Shown here piece after piece: positions 5,507-8,792 of a stretch of DNA of 8,792 nt. Source of the DNA: OMOG01 sp041485845 (GTDB lineage Bacteria > Acidobacteriota > Terriglobia > Bryobacterales > Bryobacteraceae). The DNA is taken from the NCBI GenBank assembly GCA_041485845.1, contig JBGPKH010000368.1, forward strand, positions 1 through 8,792. Direction: 5' to 3'. A model generated the notes under the pieces. The model was not told where the DNA came from. It did no database searches and saw only the letters and a list, made by a program, of their open reading frames with translations. Each line of letters begins with the position of its first letter. Position 1 is the first letter of the stretch. The translations under genes were made by a program, and so were the position numbers.

Positions 5507-7524
5507 TTTTTCACCCAGGAATCGATCCAATCTATGACCGTCTTATACCAAAGCAGGCTGTTCTGCGGCTTCAGCACCCAATGCCCCTCGTCGGGGAAAA
5601 CCAGCAGCTTCGAAGGGACCTTCAGCACTTGCAGTGCGGTGAAGAGCTGGAGGCCCTGCGTGTAGGGCACGCGGTAGTCCTGTTCGCCGTGGACCACCAG
5701 CGTGGGCGTGTGGAAGTCCTTGACGTAGCGGCTGGGAGACCATTTGGCGTAGTCTTCCGGCTTGTCCCACGGAGTACCCCCCATTTCCCAGATCGGGAAC
5801 CACAGCTCCTCGGTGGCGCCGAACTCGCTCGGCATGTCGTAAACGCCATCGTGCGAGACCAGCGCCTTGAAGCGCTGCGTGTGTCCCAGCATCCAGTCGA
5901 TCATGTACCCGCCGTACGACGCGCCGGCAGCCGCGACCCGGCCGGCATCGGCGTAGGGAAGGTTGACCGCGCGATCGGTCACGGCCATGATGTCGTCATA
6001 CGGGCGGCCGCCCCAGTCGCCGTTGATCTCGTCGATGAACTTCTGCCCGTACCCGGTAGAGCCGCGCGGGTTGGGCTCGACTACGATATAACCCGCGGCG
6101 GCGAAGACCTGCGCGTTCCACCGGTACGTCCAGCCGTGACCCCAGTTGCCCTGCGGGCCGCCGTGGATCAGCATCAGCACCGGGTATTTCCGATTGGCCT
6201 GAAATCCGTAAGGCTTCACCACGAAGCTGTGGACGCGCGAGCCGTCCGCGGTATCCACCCAGAACTCTTCGAGCGGCGTGAGCTGGCAGGAATCCAGAGT
6301 CGCGCTGTTGAGACGGGTGAGGGCTACCGGGGCCCCGCCGGTGGAAGCCGCGCGATAGATCTCGATGGGCGACGTGCCGGTCTGCTGGGTGTAGACCATG
6401 GTCTTGCCGTCGCGGGTCAACTGCATGTCGTCGAGCTCGTTGTCGCCGCTGGCCGCCATGCGCACCGCGCCGCCGTTCACCGAGATCAACTGGATGGCCT
6501 GCCGGCCGCGGTCGGCGGTGGTGAAGAAGAGGTTAGTAGAATCGGGCGACCAGGTGAAGCTGTTGACCCAGCGGTCCAGCGTCTCGGTGAGGTTCGTGAC
6601 CCTGCCCGTCGATCGTTCGAGCACCATCAGGCGGAAGCGGTCGCTCTCGTATCCGGCGCGGAACTGCGCGCGCCACGCGATGTACTTGCCGTCGGGCGAA
6701 TAGTGCGGCCCGGTATCGGCGCCGGGCGTGGCAGTGATGCGCCGCGAATCGCCGCCCTGGATGGAGACCACGTACAAGTCGGAGTTGGTGCTGAGGGCGG
6801 GCGCCGGGTCCGCGTTCATCGAGTAGCAGACTTCCGCGCCGTCGGGCGCAATGTCGTAATCGTCGGGACCGCCCAGCGAAAAGGGAGGCACCTCGCGCGG
6901 ACCCGGCGTGAGCTCCTTGGGCGACCCGCCGGCAACCGGGACCACCAGCAGGTGGCTGCGGCGCTTGGATTGCCAGGTGTTCCAGTGGCGATAGAGCAGG
7001 TCCGTGTAGATGCGCGCCCGGACCTTGCTGTTCTTCTCGACGTCGAGGTTGCGCCGGTTGCAGGCATCGTCGGCGCCGCACTCGGGATAGACCTCGCTGG
7101 TAAACAGAAGGTTCTTGCCGTCCGGCGCGTAGAGCACGCCGTTGGCTTCGGTGGAGAGGTTGGTGACCTGCCTCTGGTTGGCTCCGTCGGGGTCCATCAG
7201 CCAGATCTGCGACGAGCCGCCGCGGTCCGAGATGTAGGCGATGCGGCGGGAATCGGGCGACCAGCGCGGGCGCTGGTTGGCTTCGCCCTCGGTGGTGATC
7301 TGGCGGGGCGAGCCGCCCGCGAGCGGCACCACCCAGACCTGCTGCGGCTTCTTGTTTTGGGCGACGTCCACGGACTGCACCGAGAACGCGACCGACCGGC
7401 CATCGGGAGAGAGTTGCGGATCGCCGATCCGTTTCAGCTCCATCAGGGCGTCGACGTCGAACGGCCGCTTCTGGGCGAAGGCCAGCGCAGCGGAAGCGAG
7501 CACGAGAAAAAGCCGGCGGCGCAT
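5503..7524 (-). CDS. Secreted S9 prolyl-oligopeptidase-family serine peptidase (DPP5/acylaminoacyl-peptidase-like)
   Basis: The 673-residue protein starts at ATG 7524-7522 with a signal peptide, MRRRLFLVLASAALAFA, then mature sequence beginning near QKRPFDVDAL. Residues about 30-410 form a WD40-like beta propeller with repeated SPDGRSVAFS, SPDSRRIAYIS, APDGKNLLFTS, SPDGKYIAW and SPDSTNLFFT motifs. The C-terminal alpha/beta hydrolase domain (about 430-670) carries the oxyanion segment HGGPQG (454-459) and the catalytic triad Ser536 (GASYGGYM), Asp616 (HGEQDYRVP) and His648 (DEGHWV). Enzymes of this kind cleave dipeptides or acyl-amino acids from small peptides after export; the substrate preference is not readable here. 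Length and triad are complete. The downstream M23 start overlaps its stop, so the two peptidases are probably co-translated and both work outside the cytoplasm. There is no SD before the ATG. CECADD-like cysteines (PECGADDACN, 147-156) might form a disulfide. Confidence 0.95.
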   Translation of the reverse strand: MRRRLFLVLASAALAFAQKRPFDVDALMELKRIGDPQLSPDGRSVAFSVQSVDVAQNKKPQQVWVVPLAGGSPRQITTEGEANQRPRWSPDSRRIAYISDRGGSSQIWLMDPDGANQRQVTNLSTEANGVLYAPDGKNLLFTSEVYPECGADDACNRRNLDVEKNSKVRARIYTDLLYRHWNTWQSKRRSHLLVVPVAGGSPKELTPGPREVPPFSLGGPDDYDIAPDGAEVCYSMNADPAPALSTNSDLYVVSIQGGDSRRITATPGADTGPHYSPDGKYIAWRAQFRAGYESDRFRLMVLERSTGRVTNLTETLDRWVNSFTWSPDSTNLFFTTADRGRQAIQLISVNGGAVRMAASGDNELDDMQLTRDGKTMVYTQQTGTSPIEIYRAASTGGAPVALTRLNSATLDSCQLTPLEEFWVDTADGSRVHSFVVKPYGFQANRKYPVLMLIHGGPQGNWGHGWTYRWNAQVFAAAGYIVVEPNPRGSTGYGQKFIDEINGDWGGRPYDDIMAVTDRAVNLPYADAGRVAAAGASYGGYMIDWMLGHTQRFKALVSHDGVYDMPSEFGATEELWFPIWEMGGTPWDKPEDYAKWSPSRYVKDFHTPTLVVHGEQDYRVPYTQGLQLFTALQVLKVPSKLLVFPDEGHWVLKPQNSLLWYKTVIDWIDSWVKK

Positions 7525-7532
7525 ACATGACG

Positions 7533-7538
7533 ATTGTA
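7533..7538 (-). promoter_or_regulatory. Candidate -10 box of the S9-M23 operon
   Basis: TACAAT (minus strand, 7538-7533) matches TATAAT at five of six positions and ends eight bases before the S9 ATG (four before an alternative ATG at 7528). A TTGCCC hexamer (7564-7559) lies 20 bases upstream, longer than the usual 16-18 spacing, so the -35 is doubtful. The start would be nearly leaderless, as proposed for the divergent pair at 1321-1360. Confidence 0.35.
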
Positions 7539-7631
7539 ACGCCTGGTAAGAATCGCACGGGCAATATCGGCGGGACCGGCGGTCCGGGCGCGTATGCCTG
7601 CCGGAAGGCCCGGGGCGAGGGCGGGGGAAGC

Positions 7632-7668
7632 TGGTATCATGCTCATTCGAGGCCAGCTCTCCGAAAGG
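7632..7668 (+). promoter_or_regulatory. Extended -10 promoter and SD for the pectate-lyase-like relic
   Basis: TGGTATCAT (7632-7640) is an extended -10 box (TG-n-TATCAT, five of six to consensus) without an obvious -35. AAAGG (7664-7668) sits eight bases before ATG 7677, unlike the SD-less starts elsewhere in the window. The predicted leader would be about 30 bases. It marks 7677 as the original start of the following gene. Confidence 0.45.
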
Positions 7669-7676
7669 CCGATGGC

Positions 7677-8397
7677 ATGAGATATCTCATATTGACATTA
7701 ACCCTTCTTGCAGCCGTTCCCCACGCTGGCTCAAGAAGAGTTCGTGGGTCCGTTTGCATCGTGGACGAACGCGCACACTTACGGAGCAGCCGGTGACGGC
7801 GTCACCGACGATACCGCCGCCATTCAATCTGCCCTGTCCGATCTAGGCCTTCCCGGCAAATCACCCGTATTGTACTTTCCGGCCGGCACTTACCCGGTGA
7901 GCAGAACGCTCCTGCTGTCCGAGCGCATCCATGTCAGCATCGTTGGGGAAAGTCCCGATTCCGTGCGCATCAAGTGGGCCGGCGCGCCGGGCGCGCCGGT
8001 ACTTCGCCTGAACGGAGTGGCGTACTCCAAGATTAACCGCATCACCTTCGAAGACTCTCGCAAAGCATCGGTCCTTGTCGATCAGTCGTGGGATAATCGA
8101 AAGATTCATTTTGACACAGGTAACGAGTATTCCGACGATGTATTCACCGGCGCTTCCATTGGAATACGCGGTGGCGATCTCGGCTTCGGATTTGCCGAGA
8201 CGTCAGTCGTGCGAAGTAAGTTCCTCTCGTTAAACATCGGTATCGCTTTGAAGAACTTTAACGCACTCGACCTCTGGGTATGGGACAGTCTGTTCGACCA
8301 TTGCGGCACCGGCATTACGAACAATCCGGGAGCCGGCAACTGGCATGTCTACAATTCGGCGTTTCTCTACTCCGTGAACCCGCCAAGTCTTTTTTGA
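7677..8397 (+). pseudogene. Frameshifted and C-terminally truncated pectate-lyase-like (glycosyl hydrolase 28-related) exported protein
   Basis: ATG 7677 opens a signal peptide, MRYLILTLTLLAAVP, but its frame then leaves the family sequence. The mature part (TLAQEEFVGPFASW, then TYGAAGDGVTDDTAAIQSAL and SPVLYFPAGTYPVSRTLLL) is in another frame that could only start from a TTG at 7708. Removing one C from the run CCCC at 7719-7722 joins them as LAAVPTLAQEEF, a normal export junction. The GDGVTDDTAAIQ and FPAGTY motifs are the hallmark of the Pect-lyase_3 (right-handed beta-helix) family, whose members bind or cleave polysaccharides or phage/envelope glycans. The frame ends at TGA 8395-8397 inside the helix, after about 239 codons, whereas relatives usually run several hundred residues longer. 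Single lines here have 43-50% GC against about 63-68% in neighbours, hinting at foreign origin. A homopolymer sequencing error could explain the frameshift but not the truncation. Confidence 0.75.
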
Positions 8398-8605
8398 CGG
8401 CCGCAGCGACCTTTACGGCGCCGAGTTTCTGAAACGCTACGTCCGGATGGTCCAGGTGCGGCCCGGATGGCGCGAGTATTGGGATTCCTTCCAGTTCACA
8501 CACGCCCTGATGCCCGGCGACTACCCGCTCATACCGGCGCTGGAACAGATCGGATGGCGGGAGGTTTACCGGGACGATACCGCCACGCTGCTGGCGCTCC
8601 GCTGA
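8378..8605 (+). pseudogene. C-terminal remnant of a membrane glycosyltransferase-like protein
   Basis: Beginning right where the pectate-lyase frame ends, and one frame over, 75 codons read TRQVFFDGRSDLYGAEFLKR and finish IPALEQIGWREVYRDDTATL then LALR before TGA 8603-8605. The pattern RVFxDGRSDxYG, then about 50 residues, then GWRxVYxDDTAxL matches the soluble tail of acidobacterial membrane proteins related to O-mannosyl/GT39-type transferases (often annotated as hypothetical). There is no start codon: the frame hits TGA at 8375-8377 immediately upstream. All the membrane helices are missing. This is therefore a deletion relic, with the junction between about 8371 and 8383. The family match is from memory of the motif pattern. 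Confidence 0.6.
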
Positions 8606-8648
8606 CGCCGCCAACCCAGCCGAGACTGACGTACGCGCAGCGCAAGGG

Positions 8649-8792
8649 CTAAGCCAGTTGCAGCCGTTTCAGCTTTATGTGGTCGCGGCGGACTTGTGCG
8701 AGGTCGTACTGGGCCTGTTGCACCAGCCAGCCTTGCTCAGTGCCGCCGAAAACTTTGGACAGTCTCACGGCCATTTCCGGGGATATGCCGCG
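8649..8792 (-). CDS. higA: HigA-family antitoxin (XRE-type), C-terminal part only
   Basis: The minus strand is open from the window edge to TAG at 8651-8649, giving the last 47 residues: RGISPEMAVRLSKVFGGTEQ followed by GWLVQQAQYDLAQ and a basic end, KLKRLQLA. The ISPEMAxRLSKxFGxTxxxWLxxQxxYDL signature is that of HigA (VapI-like) antitoxins: it is the end of the helix-turn-helix domain plus the C-terminal helix. HigA binds and neutralises the mRNA interferase HigB and represses its own operon. The N-terminal half and the expected higB lie beyond 8792. The stop is 44 bases from the glycosyltransferase relic stop in a convergent arrangement. No terminator is evident in 8606-8648. Confidence 0.8.
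   Translation of the reverse strand, partial: RGISPEMAVRLSKVFGGTEQGWLVQQAQYDLAQVRRDHIKLKRLQLA

Noticed and set aside
5504..5530. TTG at 5530 as the M23 start
   Set aside because: The in-frame GTG at 5506 overlaps the S9 stop and places the positively charged residue and hydrophobic anchor at the N-terminus; the TTG has no better ribosome site.
5497..7530. 677-codon plus-strand ORF opposite the S9 peptidase
   Set aside because: It exactly mirrors the S9 gene, which has a complete catalytic triad and signal peptide; the antisense translation is Arg/Val/Asp-rich without fold-like patterns.
7692..7697. Consensus TTGACA -35 box
   Set aside because: It lies within the signal-peptide codons and has no -10 hexamer 16-18 bases downstream.
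8467..8652. Plus-strand 61-codon ORF beyond the glycosyltransferase relic
   Set aside because: It is out of frame with the recognisable relic and runs into the end of the minus-strand HigA gene; no family features.

Overview
The window looks like chromosomal DNA of a GC-rich acidobacterium, perhaps of the Solibacter/Bryobacter type. This is inferred from gene content, not from a database search. The clues are a fossil of the acidobacterial Oar-like TonB receptor family, a fossil of a membrane glycosyltransferase tail common in that phylum, a secreted S9 peptidase, and GC-rich hairpin repeats between genes. Hand counts of single 60-base lines give about 68% GC in the transglutaminase gene (3121-3180) but 43-50% in parts of the pectate-lyase-like relic (8041-8160).

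Layout. Positions 1-633 hold the C-terminal four fifths of a short-chain dehydrogenase (+). It converges on an ACT/DUF5612 protein (-, 661-1320) across a perfect palindromic hairpin. A 40-base divergent promoter region separates that gene from a TgpA-type membrane transglutaminase (+, 1361-3502). A small ORF starts inside the transglutaminase stop codon (GTGA overlap) and appears to be a decayed or truncated partner gene. The stretch 3640-4132 holds a cluster of hairpin repeats and a minus-strand, frame-broken TonB-receptor fragment. Next come two co-directional minus-strand genes, a secreted S9 prolyl-oligopeptidase-family peptidase (5503-7524) followed by a membrane-anchored M23 metallopeptidase (start inside the S9 stop codon), which form a clear two-gene operon.

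The right end (7677-8605) is a graveyard. A pectate-lyase-like gene has its signal peptide separated from the mature part by one extra C, and its C-terminus is cut off. It is joined directly to the last 75 codons of a different gene, a membrane glycosyltransferase-like protein. The window closes with the C-terminal part of a HigA-type antitoxin (-, 8649-8792), whose toxin partner would lie beyond the edge.

Function. The intact genes are mostly envelope and secreted-protein functions (transglutaminase, M23 and S9 peptidases) plus one metabolic or regulatory ACT protein. I see no convincing new multi-gene system. The most informative signals are the three gene fossils, the fused relic at 8378, the Trp-for-Tyr change in the dehydrogenase, and the shared placement of TANNNT hexamers immediately before three start codons, which suggests leaderless transcription.
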